The position numbers and the translations under genes were made by a program. A stretch of 64,000 nt of DNA from Tetrapisispora phaffii CBS 4417 (lineage: Eukaryota; Ascomycota; Saccharomycetes; Saccharomycetales; Saccharomycetaceae), in assembly GCF_000236905.1 (NCBI RefSeq), contig NC_016532.1, forward strand, positions 124,001 to 188,000, written 5' to 3'. The notes under the pieces were generated by a model. The model ran no database searches, had not been told where the DNA came from, and saw only the letters and a list, made by a program, of their open reading frames with translations. This document shows, piece by piece, positions 32,567-42,357 of this stretch (its first letter is position 1; each line of letters starts with the position of its first letter).

Positions 32567-34990
32567 ATGTCAGATAGAACTGAGAAAGAAATCTTTGAGT
32601 TAATTGAAAAGTCCAATTTTAAACAATGCAATGTTAAGATAGCCCTATTGAGAAAACAGTTTCCTAATTCTTCCTATTATGTAATATTGGAATTATTTGC
32701 CAAGTTCAAGCAGTCTCCAAAGAAATTTAACTATGAAACTGAATTGAATTCAAAATATGGTTTACAAGGCAAAGAGTATGTCAATGACAGAAAAGCTTTG
32801 AATCTACTTCACACTTTATTTATAGAATATTCAAAGTTTGAAGAAGCATTGAATGTGTACGAGAAAGCGATGTTTAAGTATCCAAGTTTTCAACTTGCTA
32901 TGGAATGGTTTGATAAATCTATCAGCGATGGCCATTATAAGTATATGGCAAAAGCTAGTCTGCAACTTTCAAAATACGCTGTAGTAGGGAAAAACAGCAC
33001 TTTAGATAAACGTAACTACAGCATTTGGTATGCTATTTCTGTCTTAGCTTTGTTTAGATTTAAAAGAGATACTCTTACTGCTACAGAATTGAAACTATTT
33101 CCAATGTTGGCTTTTAAAAATTTGGAGGAAATCAAACCTTTTCATAATTCAGAAGAATATATCATCTACTGCAGTGTATGTGAGGCATTGTTTATTGACC
33201 TTTGTAATGAAAATAATGAAAATAATGAAAAAGCTCGTTTAATTGTTAATGAAATATTGCCAACGTTGTCTAGTGAAGTGAATTTGAACTTAAAAAAATT
33301 TATTATTAAATATTGTGCAAAGATTGAAGACTATGAACTTTTGTACAAAAGTTCTAAAAAAATATTAGAAAGCATTGATGACTATTCAGTACTCAAGAGT
33401 TTTATTAAAGCTAGTAAACATATTGGAAAATCAAATGAAGAAACTAAGAAATTAATTATTGATTTATTAGGTCCTTCAAGAAATGCAAGACTAGCATATT
33501 TAGAGTGTGATGTAACATTTACTGGGAAAATCGATAGGGACTCTGTAATGTTTTACTTAGAAAAGTTCCATCATAAACAATGCTGTGTCGTTGATTTAAA
33601 TGCATACAAAGAATATCTAGAAGTTGAAAGCGTATTAAATTACATGTCTGAATTGGAACCAAAGAACGATATTCATGATGTCAATACCCTACATTTTTCT
33701 AATTTAACTTCCAATGAAAGTTCAGAAAAAGCGATCAACTTGTATAATTCACACAAACATACTTTGAACAAGAAAATGAAAACTGATTATTCGATTTTAA
33801 GTACTTCTATTATAAAATTAGTTGAAGAGAGTTTATCATCAAATGGAAAAAATCCATCTTTGAATGATGTTTTATTTTCCTTATCACTATTAGAAAATTA
33901 TCAAACTAAGGACCCACACAACTTCGATACGAAAACTTGGATTATTGCCCTGTACATGCATTTAGGATGCGTTTCGCAAGCATACTCTCATTTTGCTGAT
34001 TTAAAGATCAAAAATGTCCAAAGTGATATTATGCATCATTTAATTTACACAAGGATGTCATCTTTGTTCCCTCATAAATCTCATCCTTATATACAACATT
34101 TTTTGACAGAGAAGGAGAACTTATATGAAAAATCATTACCAAGATTAACAAATTTCATAAAGATTTCTTTTGAGAGAGAAGCCTATAGTAAAATTATGGG
34201 TATGTTAGATTTTAGAAACAGATTGGTATCTTCTAGTTTTAAGTGGTTGAGCGATATTGAAGAAACCCAATTGGCAAGACTAACGAACAACAAGCGTGGT
34301 ACTTTGATACAAAAAAACCTGGAATCATGGAGGAAAATTAACATGATAAATGGAGCTTTCAATTTTAGTGACAACAGAGATTGGTCAAGATTTGGAGAGT
34401 TTGTCAAAAAGGACAATTTGCCATACACTTTTCAATATTTAAAATTTACTGACATGTCAATGAAGGTAAATTTTATCAAAGAATTAATGATCTATTATCT
34501 TTCTTTGGGAGAATCCAATTCAACATTAGATAATTTAATCCAGGAAACGATTCCTAGCGACAAGTTAGTATTGTTAAAGGAACATTTGACTCCAATCGAG
34601 GCCTGGTCCTTTAATATTTTTTACGATTTATACAAAAATGAAGGTTCATCACTAAATGACACGTTAGAGTATATACCTTCCAAAGAAGAGCTGTCAACCT
34701 GGAGGTTATCAAATTATTATATTACGAAGTTAGCAACATTAAAAACATTAGATAACATGCAACAAATTTCTGATAAGAAGCTGAAAGAATCAATTAAGAA
34801 ACAATTACAAGAATTAAGAGAAAACTGTGATGATTTATACAAATCATACTCAAGCGAAATTATCTCTTCTTCAAGCGTTCTAAGTTCAACTCAGAAAAAA
34901 ATTCTAAATTCTTTAGATTACAAAGAACTGAAACCAGAGTTAATTACAGACGGAATATTGAAAATTCAGAAAGCAGTTAGAGATTTATAA
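32567..34990 (+). CDS. MDM20: NatB N-terminal acetyltransferase auxiliary subunit
   Basis: The 807-residue product matches the size of S. cerevisiae Mdm20 (YOL076W, 796 residues). It is an almost entirely helical, TPR-like scaffold with paired helices such as LNLLHTLFIEYSKFEEALNVYEKAM. Mdm20 holds the catalytic Nat3 subunit on ribosomes for acetylation of Met-Asp/Glu/Asn starts, including actin and tropomyosin, and so affects actin cables and mitochondrial inheritance. The frame is open slightly upstream, but the first ATG is 32567 (MSDRTEKEIFELIEKS). Order IRA-ATP19-MDM20, all co-directional, follows YOL081W-YOL077W-A-YOL076W. Confidence 0.9.
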   Translation: MSDRTEKEIFELIEKSNFKQCNVKIALLRKQFPNSSYYVILELFAKFKQSPKKFNYETELNSKYGLQGKEYVNDRKALNLLHTLFIEYSKFEEALNVYEKAMFKYPSFQLAMEWFDKSISDGHYKYMAKASLQLSKYAVVGKNSTLDKRNYSIWYAISVLALFRFKRDTLTATELKLFPMLAFKNLEEIKPFHNSEEYIIYCSVCEALFIDLCNENNENNEKARLIVNEILPTLSSEVNLNLKKFIIKYCAKIEDYELLYKSSKKILESIDDYSVLKSFIKASKHIGKSNEETKKLIIDLLGPSRNARLAYLECDVTFTGKIDRDSVMFYLEKFHHKQCCVVDLNAYKEYLEVESVLNYMSELEPKNDIHDVNTLHFSNLTSNESSEKAINLYNSHKHTLNKKMKTDYSILSTSIIKLVEESLSSNGKNPSLNDVLFSLSLLENYQTKDPHNFDTKTWIIALYMHLGCVSQAYSHFADLKIKNVQSDIMHHLIYTRMSSLFPHKSHPYIQHFLTEKENLYEKSLPRLTNFIKISFEREAYSKIMGMLDFRNRLVSSSFKWLSDIEETQLARLTNNKRGTLIQKNLESWRKINMINGAFNFSDNRDWSRFGEFVKKDNLPYTFQYLKFTDMSMKVNFIKELMIYYLSLGESNSTLDNLIQETIPSDKLVLLKEHLTPIEAWSFNIFYDLYKNEGSSLNDTLEYIPSKEELSTWRLSNYYITKLATLKTLDNMQQISDKKLKESIKKQLQELRENCDDLYKSYSSEIISSSSVLSSTQKKILNSLDYKELKPELITDGILKIQKAVRDL

Positions 34991-35631
34991 GCCACTAACA
35001 GATTGAAAGATTTTAATATCTGTATTTAGTCAATTGGTTTCTCAATGGACAAATCAATTGGAAAGAGCGCACTCACGCACATACGCACAAACACATATAT
35101 AAACATATGTATATGCAGATTAAAAGATAGTTAACTTAATATGTAGATAGACTAATCGATTATAGAATAACTTAACTAACCTATTTTAATAACGAACAAA
35201 CAACTTTGCAAGAAGTGAGTATGAAATGGCTTCTGGCCAATACTAATGTGTGCCTTTAAGCTCTTAAAAGTTTTCAGTCACGTGCAAATTAAAGATTTTT
35301 CCGTTTTAGGAAACTCATAAACAACTGTTCACAGATGTCATAATGAAGAAGTTAACAGAATGGTTATTGCTGTAACATTATGATATAAGATTGCAACTGC
35401 AATTGCTGTTTAGTCAAGGAGGTTTGCAGATGTTTTAACAATGTATATGTTATCTATTGTTCATTGTTAATACTTTAGTTCCATACTTTCCTTGAATTTA
35501 TAGATACTATTAAAGCTTGAATCTTTTTTATTTTAATTTTAATATCATAGAGCATGGGTTTGGTTATTAGTAACAGCATATATAGTTACAGATAACATAC
35601 CACCCATTGAAACATTAATAAATAACATCTG
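34991..35631. other. Spacer MDM20 to the next gene
   Basis: 641 bp without a supported gene. It has a CACGTG box at 35279-35284, about 350 bp before the downstream ATG, and an alternating purine-pyrimidine run near 35085-35118. No RNA gene seen. Confidence 0.4.
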
Positions 35632-37062
35632 ATGGATGAAAAATCTTCTTCTAGAGTACTGGAAAATATGGATTCAAACTCCATGTCGTTATTGTACAGC
35701 TCACCATCTATAAATAGTCACAGCAATAGCACTGGAGAGATAGCAAAAAATTCATTCTTTAAAATCACACATTCGCCAACCTTTGAAAACGATAAGAATA
35801 CACCTCTAAAATGGCAGCAAGAGAAACAGGAGTTCCAATTCCAAAGCAATAGTACACCGTCAAAATCAAATTTCAAGAACCCTCAGCAAAGATTACTTCA
35901 AGCAAGGAAAAGACGATCCACTTTAATGGGAGCTAAACCAAGAGTCCCATCAAGATTAAATAAAGCAACATCTAAATTGGATTTGATTGATGATAGAACT
36001 TTAACTAGTTTACCAATTCCACATCCACAAAAAAATGAAAATAATAATTTATTCCAGAACAGACAACTCAACAATAAAAGACCTAGATATAATGAAACCA
36101 AAGAACTTAGGGTTCACAATGATCAGGTTAATAGAAACGTGAGTTATAATCAGTCAACATTAGATGATTCATTAGATAGTATGGGAGAAGACAAAGAGAA
36201 CACATCCAAAAACTATGATCACCCAATAGTTTTATTAGAAGACTATATTTCTTATGACGATTCTGGATCTTCTTCTAGGAAAAGGAATAAAAGAAGAATA
36301 TCTTTATCAGACCTGAAACGAAAAATGCATAAGGGACAGACTAACAATGTTCTCAAATTAAGGAAAATTAAGCATCCTTCTCACTTATCAAATCTAACAT
36401 TTTCCCTTGCTCCCAATCACGCCAATGCTTCCAGCATAATGACGGACATTAGTGAACAATATAATACCTTTGAACCTGAACCGAATGAAAATTCTAATGC
36501 GAGCTCTGATGAGATAAATGGTGTATTAAAAGAACTGATACACCCTGTTACTGGAGTGACTGAAGATCAATATATATCGAGAATTTCAAAAAAATCACAA
36601 TTGGTCAGTTGTGTTGTATGTGATAAAGTATTATACGAGTTAAGTAGTATATTACCAGAAAATAATAAATTTAAAGAAATTGTATGTGGAAATTGTGCAG
36701 AAAAATATGAAGCAGCTGCAAAACTATTTGAAGATTACGAATTTGATTCATCACTTGATATATCAAACTCTAGCATAATGAGTGGAATGAATAATAATGT
36801 ACAGTACTTAGAAAACATAGGACTCATAAAACATAAAAATACTGATACATTTTCAAATGAACTTATTACTAGACTTCAATCACAACTAAAACAAACAAAT
36901 GAAAAGGATGAGAAACAAAATAATGAGGAATTTTTACTTGATTCAAAATCTGTTCTTTGGTTTATAGAAGCAAGGAAAAAAATTAGATGGAGATGGAGAA
37001 TAAGTAAATTATTACCTGAATTCCTTTCAAATCATAACAGCAACACGACACAATCATCATAA
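35632..37062 (+). CDS. Probable YBR138C (HDR1) ortholog; four-cysteine motif and KEN box
   Basis: The 476-residue product is not recognised by sequence alone. The N-terminal 300 residues are Ser/Asn-rich and basic, with candidate Cdk sites (YSSPS, HSPTF), RxxL sequences and a KEN motif at 188-190 (GEDKENTSK). A compact region carries CX2CX21CX2C (Cys327, 330, 352, 355), a possible zinc ribbon. The C-terminus ends with a basic tryptophan-rich helix (IRWRWRISKLL). Position near IRA1-side genes and orientation relative to IRA fit YBR138C, an uncharacterised S. cerevisiae protein thought to be a Cdc28 target. NBA1 (YOL070C) was considered but its orientation relative to MDM20 does not fit. The assignment is inference. 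Confidence 0.5.
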   Translation: MDEKSSSRVLENMDSNSMSLLYSSPSINSHSNSTGEIAKNSFFKITHSPTFENDKNTPLKWQQEKQEFQFQSNSTPSKSNFKNPQQRLLQARKRRSTLMGAKPRVPSRLNKATSKLDLIDDRTLTSLPIPHPQKNENNNLFQNRQLNNKRPRYNETKELRVHNDQVNRNVSYNQSTLDDSLDSMGEDKENTSKNYDHPIVLLEDYISYDDSGSSSRKRNKRRISLSDLKRKMHKGQTNNVLKLRKIKHPSHLSNLTFSLAPNHANASSIMTDISEQYNTFEPEPNENSNASSDEINGVLKELIHPVTGVTEDQYISRISKKSQLVSCVVCDKVLYELSSILPENNKFKEIVCGNCAEKYEAAAKLFEDYEFDSSLDISNSSIMSGMNNNVQYLENIGLIKHKNTDTFSNELITRLQSQLKQTNEKDEKQNNEEFLLDSKSVLWFIEARKKIRWRWRISKLLPEFLSNHNSNTTQSS

Positions 37063-37243
37063 ATAACCTTCAGCAATATTAAATAAAATCGTTCCTGAAC
37101 TTTTTAAAATAAATACCCAATGCATTATATTAACATACAAATATATCAAAACTATATAGAGCTACAAGATGTGATATACAAAAAGATCAACTTTTATTGC
37201 TCATAACTCTACAATAAATAATGATTCTGTTGAATAATTAAGG

Positions 37244-37870
37244 TCATATTTTTTGCACATAACCTTGTTGAATCAACCTCTCAATATCAGACTGTCTAAC
37301 AAAAAATTGTGAATCTTTAATTAGATTAAACACACCGTACTCTGTTTGAATTTCACCTGCATCTTTTAACACTCGAACATCGATGAAGACATCACTAGGA
37401 GGATCTAAGCTCCCCGATATATCTATATCAGATAATATTCCACCTTTCATTTCCGTTATTAATTGTGAATATTCTTTCAAGTACTCTTGTTCTTGGGGTG
37501 ACAGATCAGAGTTGTCTTGTGTAATTCCTACATTATCATGTAATAAATCCATGCCATTATTTTCCCATGCTAGACTATCAAGAACATCGTTTCTAAATTT
37601 TTGATAAGCCAATAAACAACGTTTGTTACGTTCCATACATAGTAATGTAACAAAGTATTGACATTTGGCAACTCGACTATCCATGTTCCCCATTTCTTGT
37701 TGCTCCCTCAAGTAGTTTGTGTTTCTCTTTAACTGTGAAATTTCCTTTAAGATATTTCTTATGAGTTCTTCATGATACATTGAAAGTTTAGAAGCATCTT
37801 TTGATCTACTGTTTAATTGCTTTGATCTCTTGGCTTCCAATATTAGTTTATTAGCCAAATCCCCATACAT
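37244..37870 (-). CDS. PSF1: GINS complex subunit Psf1
   Basis: The 208-residue product equals S. cerevisiae Psf1 (YDR013W) in length. The conserved blocks are clear: MYGDLANKLILEAKR at the start, AKCQYFVTLLCMERNKRCLLAYQKFR in the helical core, and FIDVRVLKDAGEIQTEYG in the C-terminal B-domain. GINS joins Cdc45 and Mcm2-7 in the replicative CMG helicase. In S. cerevisiae PSF1 and RAD61 point the same way; here they diverge, which implies a local inversion. A MluI cell-cycle box lies in the shared promoter. Confidence 0.97.
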   Translation of the reverse strand: MYGDLANKLILEAKRSKQLNSRSKDASKLSMYHEELIRNILKEISQLKRNTNYLREQQEMGNMDSRVAKCQYFVTLLCMERNKRCLLAYQKFRNDVLDSLAWENNGMDLLHDNVGITQDNSDLSPQEQEYLKEYSQLITEMKGGILSDIDISGSLDPPSDVFIDVRVLKDAGEIQTEYGVFNLIKDSQFFVRQSDIERLIQQGYVQKI

Positions 37871-38277
37871 TTTTCTACTTTCTGGTTTCTAGTTGGCTCT
37901 CTGTACTTTCTTTCAACTATATTCCCTAATAGTGTATATTCAAAAACAATTAATCATCAAGTATAGTAAGCACTTAATCAATTTATTTGACCACTCTAAT
38001 GCGTGTCTATCCATCAACAAATAATGTTATTTTTATTGAAAAGTTGATGAGATGGTAGACTAAACTATCTCATCAAGATACCAACGCGTCAACTTCTAAA
38101 TAAATGTAGAGCATCGCGTGCTACTAATACAATAAAAGATGTACATATTTACTTTCTAACAGTTATAGAACTAAGAAATCCTGGAATGTAGATTCCATTA
38201 ATGAATTATGTTAAGACGCATGCCATTTTTGTATATAAGCTTGTAGTTTGGGTTCTAATCTGTAGAGGGAGCAATAA
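37871..38277. other. PSF1-RAD61 divergent promoter region
   Basis: 407 bp containing one perfect MluI box, a second partial TCGCGT at 38114-38119, and an inverted repeat TTGATGAGAT (38044-38053 / 38067-38076). Confidence 0.55.
38084..38089. promoter_or_regulatory. MluI cell-cycle box (MCB)
   Basis: ACGCGT, the MBF site for G1/S transcription, lies about 215 bp upstream of PSF1 and 190 bp upstream of RAD61. Both encode S-phase functions (replication, cohesin). Confidence 0.65.
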
Positions 38278-40209
38278 ATGAGAGGTTACGGTAAGCGTAG
38301 CAGTTCTGTCATCTTGTTGTTGACTAACAATGAAGATAGGAGTGATGTAGAGTTCAGTGATTCTTCAGACAATGATGAAACACGTAGATTGGAAATGAAT
38401 GGAAGTAAAACTAGATTGGTTGATGGGAGCGTTGATATAAATGAATTCAGTTCTAATGCCATTGCTAGCTCACCATTGAAGGATAAGAGAGGGTCATCTG
38501 AATCAATTAGGGGACCAGATTCTAGCAATCCAACTGGGTCTAATAAAACTCGAAAACAAGATTCCAGTATAGCTACTCGAGAATTAGATATATTTGATTT
38601 CTTAGAGACTAAAACTACTCATAAAAAGAGGAGAACGAATTATAGAAAAAGTACAACAATTGATGACACGGATGATTCTGTTGTTAACTTTACATCTGAC
38701 TTATCATATTCAGTTGACAATAGTGAAATAAACGAAACTATTGAAGGATTAGATTCATTTCTAATGTCTTTGCAAAAGGTAAAAAAGGATGAAGTGCTGG
38801 ATCAACTTAACATTATGACCAAAGAGGATGAATGTGCTTTTAACGAGTTAACATCAACTACTAATTCAAGTAAAAAATTGTATGACAGAAGGAGAACATT
38901 GTTAAAAAAACAAAAATCTGATACTGATTCTGAACTTGATGAGGAGGAGGATGACAATGAGAAAGAAAAGAACGAAAGGCAATTGTCCAATTCCCTTGAC
39001 AGAAAAGATAAGAAATCAAAAGAAACTAGCAAAATATTATCTAGTGAATTTAATAGCCAAGAGGCTGACCTTTCAAGTACTCAGCATTTTTTAGAACTAA
39101 AACACATTGGTGGAACGTTACGATTCGAAGATGATCTAGAGTTTTTAACATCAGGATCTCCAGAAAAGCTAACAAAAGATAAATTTATTTCAAAATTATT
39201 GAACTTTTCACTAGCTATACAGACGGATAAAGATTTAATATCGTATATTAATAAACATTGCAAAAATGAAGTGTATGAGTGGTGCTTTACTAAAGCTACG
39301 GTTAGAGATCCTATCATAATATTACTTCTTGGGGTTATTTGTCATGAAATTGAAATACCGATAAATGAACATAATATTGATTCGCATTTAACAATGCTCT
39401 CAGAGTTGAGTAAACAGCACGACATTCCTGAAGATACAACTTTAACACAAAAGTTGGTCAAATTAAATTATAAGGATTTTGTCAATATTATATGTCCAAA
39501 TACTGGCGTTACATATACTATTAAACTACTTGAAAAAAATACATCTGTTCTAATGAACCAAAGTTCTTGCCAGAAGATAACATGCACATTATTAAAGAAC
39601 TACAATGAACTTCAAACACAGGATCAAGACTTATTAATGAAACATCTTCAAGATATTCTATCAAATTACAAATTTGAACTAAATTTTCTACAAAATGTTG
39701 TCAACTCTTTGGAAAGTATATTCATGTCAGCCAATGGTAATACTGAGGTTTTAAAATCCTTAATTTTGATAACTAACGACCAAGAAATGGTTAAGCATAT
39801 AAAATACCAAACTAAGCAAAACATGTACAACACCTGCAGTACTCATATAGTCAATCATTTTTTCAGCAGGAAAGGATCTATTATAGAGCTTTTATTACTT
39901 TACAATGGATTACTTTTAAACATAATTTCACAAACAAATAACGATTTACAATTATCAAGAGAGACACTGGATAATTTCACAAAGATATACAATAAACTTA
40001 ATGATGAAACTCCAAACGAATCAAACCAATTTCTGCATGATATGATTTATTTAAATTTTGCTTATTTATTACGACAATTTCAAGATTCTAACTTAATCAA
40101 TGATACTACCACTAGTGAACTGCATAGCAAATTGAAACAATTTAACCTTTCAGTCAAGGAATATAATATCAATTTATCTAGAAAGATTGAACAAATTCTA
40201 AATATATAA
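38278..40209 (+). CDS. RAD61: Cohesin regulator Rad61/Wpl1 (WAPL homolog)
   Basis: The 643-residue product matches S. cerevisiae Rad61 (YDR014W, 647 residues) in length and in its N-terminal MRGYGKR start with an acidic SDVEFSDSSDNDE stretch. The first 260 residues are disordered and charged. The rest is a helical WAPL-type domain starting at LELKHIGGTLRFEDDLEFL. It releases cohesin from chromatin together with Pds5. Position beside PSF1 and near HED1 agrees with YDR013W-YDR014W-A. Confidence 0.93.
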   Translation: MRGYGKRSSSVILLLTNNEDRSDVEFSDSSDNDETRRLEMNGSKTRLVDGSVDINEFSSNAIASSPLKDKRGSSESIRGPDSSNPTGSNKTRKQDSSIATRELDIFDFLETKTTHKKRRTNYRKSTTIDDTDDSVVNFTSDLSYSVDNSEINETIEGLDSFLMSLQKVKKDEVLDQLNIMTKEDECAFNELTSTTNSSKKLYDRRRTLLKKQKSDTDSELDEEEDDNEKEKNERQLSNSLDRKDKKSKETSKILSSEFNSQEADLSSTQHFLELKHIGGTLRFEDDLEFLTSGSPEKLTKDKFISKLLNFSLAIQTDKDLISYINKHCKNEVYEWCFTKATVRDPIIILLLGVICHEIEIPINEHNIDSHLTMLSELSKQHDIPEDTTLTQKLVKLNYKDFVNIICPNTGVTYTIKLLEKNTSVLMNQSSCQKITCTLLKNYNELQTQDQDLLMKHLQDILSNYKFELNFLQNVVNSLESIFMSANGNTEVLKSLILITNDQEMVKHIKYQTKQNMYNTCSTHIVNHFFSRKGSIIELLLLYNGLLLNIISQTNNDLQLSRETLDNFTKIYNKLNDETPNESNQFLHDMIYLNFAYLLRQFQDSNLINDTTTSELHSKLKQFNLSVKEYNINLSRKIEQILNI

Positions 40210-40368
40210 TAATATATCACTATAAAAGTATGATATTTATAATACGTGCTATTCTATTAGGCACAATATTCTAAAACTTACTAATTTTAACTAACAATAT
40301 TTAATGCGTGATCTTTGAAGAACATAAAGATATGAGAGAATGCGTATTTGTGTATTGTGTCATATCGA

Positions 40369-41457
40369 TTAGCATATAGGTACTACGAGACCCTTTGACC
40401 AAGCATAAGAACCTAAAATGATAACACAAAAGATGTATGATACGGCTATGCTACAAGTAAAATAATTGATCATTTCGATAAACGGCAATTTAAAACCTTC
40501 ATTGATAAACGTACTAATGGTGCTCAAACTACCACAGTAACCTGTCACTAGACCACTCACAACATGACATGCATTGATGGAAGAGACGATAGGAATATCC
40601 GAGCCGTCTGATTTTCTACCTCTTTGAACTAGAGTTAGTATGCATATAATAACAACAGCAAATTGGTTTGCTAAGAATGTCCCTAAGGGTAACGATTTCC
40701 AAACAGAATTGAAATACTTAGATAAATAAAACCTTTCAAACGCCCCAATAATACCAAACAGAGCTGGTAATGTCCATTTACCTCTTGAATAATTTCCATA
40801 GACACCTGATAATACCACAATTAATGCAAGGAATGGAAGAGCCAATGTGAACGTTATATATGCTAAGATAGTTATGGATTTTCTATAAAAAGGATGAGGC
40901 TTCATTCGGTTATCATTATTGTCTTCTTCTTTTTTATCTAGATTTTCAGTGGTTTCAGGCGTATCTGACGATTTTTGTGCTGGATCAGTATATAAGGCTA
41001 GTACATTCGTGGCTATATTTTTACCAAACAATAAACTTGACATCGACACAAATAGTTGAGTGATCAAAACTGATAAGAATTCCATAATACCATATGCTCT
41101 GTTTGGTAATTTTGTATGAGATTTGATATTCGAGCCTGTCAAACTTGTTGAATGTTCAAATGTTTCTAGCAACAGTGTAGAATATGAAGATACTGACCCG
41201 CAGTAGCCTGTAGTCAATGCAACGAAAAGCTCTGGTTCTTCTTCGAACCACTTCATAGCATTCATATCTTGTAACATACCCATCAAAATACAAGCAACGC
41301 AGTTAGGCCACAGTACCGAACCTGGTGATATATATGAAGGTCCATACTCAGATAGCGATTGGATAGCACTTCTCGTATAATTACCCAGAATTGCCATTGT
41401 GGTATACATAAACAGGAATTTCACCTGGCTTGGAATGTCTTTCCATTCTTTTATCAT
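40369..41457 (-). CDS. FEX1: Fluoride export channel, FEX type (two CrcB/Fluc domains)
   Basis: The 362-residue product has about eight or nine hydrophobic membrane segments. It carries two copies of the Fluc signature: GYCGSVSSYST (84-94) and GYCGSLSTIST (306-316). Each is preceded by a conserved Asn (PNCVAC near 52, NACHVVSG near 295). The halves are joined by a segment with a charged loop (about 175-200). Eukaryotic FEX proteins are fused two-domain versions of bacterial dimeric Fluc and export fluoride across the plasma membrane. S. cerevisiae FEX1/FEX2 (375 residues) are subtelomeric. Here the gene sits between RAD61 and HED1, which are adjacent in S. cerevisiae. Confidence 0.95.
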   Translation of the reverse strand: MIKEWKDIPSQVKFLFMYTTMAILGNYTRSAIQSLSEYGPSYISPGSVLWPNCVACILMGMLQDMNAMKWFEEEPELFVALTTGYCGSVSSYSTLLLETFEHSTSLTGSNIKSHTKLPNRAYGIMEFLSVLITQLFVSMSSLLFGKNIATNVLALYTDPAQKSSDTPETTENLDKKEEDNNDNRMKPHPFYRKSITILAYITFTLALPFLALIVVLSGVYGNYSRGKWTLPALFGIIGAFERFYLSKYFNSVWKSLPLGTFLANQFAVVIICILTLVQRGRKSDGSDIPIVSSINACHVVSGLVTGYCGSLSTISTFINEGFKLPFIEMINYFTCSIAVSYIFCVIILGSYAWSKGLVVPIC

Positions 41458-42151
41458 TTTATTTGCAATAGAGTAAACTATTTGCTCAGTATCGTAGTAT
41501 CTCCCCCAACCTTCTTTCCAACCTCAAATAGTAAACTATGCTCCTTCGTCAGTAGAGAAAACATTAGTACTTTTCAATATCTTATATCAATACAACTTGT
41601 AAAATTGAGATATGAAAAGGGTGATATTTTTCGTACCATCCTTTTCTTACATCTAAACCAATTTCTAAGTAATTAACATATGGAATTGATGAGTATGTTT
41701 ATTATCATTTAAAATATTTGGATTACTCCGATGACAACAAAAAATGTGTTTATTTGACTGGGATAAACTTCCGAAGTAGAAAAAAACATGCAGCAGAAAT
41801 GGTGCCTGAATTTTAGATATAATCAACATGGTTAAAATAAAGGACATAAGACTAAAGGTAACAAACATGGATCGACTCTTTATATTCAATTGCAATTCTT
41901 TAATAAATAGTTATTAAATTCAAAATAAGGTATCGACTCTAGCTTCAACGGGAGACAGACATTGCTTACACAAACACCGCATCTTACATTACATAGCATT
42001 GTATATACACAATAAACAACACACTAGTCAAAAAAAGTTCTCAAATTATGCAAATAATAAGACATAATAAAGAACAAAGACCTCTTGATCTCACTCTCTT
42101 TATATACTTTTCCGTTTTGAGATCTTTTACGGTCCCAGGGACAATCAATAA

Positions 42152-42161
42152 TAGCCGCCGA
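42152..42161 (+). promoter_or_regulatory. URS1 (Ume6) site
   Basis: TAGCCGCCGA is the exact URS1 core (complement TCGGCGGCTA) that Ume6 binds to repress early meiotic genes in mitosis and activate them in meiosis. It lies about 200 bp upstream of HED1. Confidence 0.85.
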
Positions 42162-42177
42162 ACACAGTTCTTATAAA

Positions 42178-42187
42178 TAGCCGCCCA
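42178..42187 (+). promoter_or_regulatory. Second URS1-like site
   Basis: TAGCCGCCCA differs from the URS1 core at one base and lies 26 bp after the first site, same orientation. Confidence 0.6.
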
Positions 42188-42357
42188 CTTTTAAGTTTCA
42201 GAAAACATGCTTCTTTTCTTGAAAGATACACATATATCTTTGTTACAGATTTATGTAAATATAGCTAAGTAGCAAGTGCTTGAACCAGGTTACTGCAGTT
42301 TCGTTAAGGTTTTGTAAAGTTGCCGTGAACAGATTTTATTGCAATACCATTGATTTG

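Larger units (their letters stand above)
41458..42357. other. FEX1-HED1 divergent region
   Basis: About 900 bp. No gene is supported; short open frames here look like chance. Two URS1-type sites lie near the HED1 end. Confidence 0.5.

Noticed and set aside
35632..37062. NBA1 as identity of the cysteine-motif protein
   Set aside because: NBA1 is near MDM20 in S. cerevisiae, but its orientation there is opposite; YBR138C fits orientation relative to IRA.
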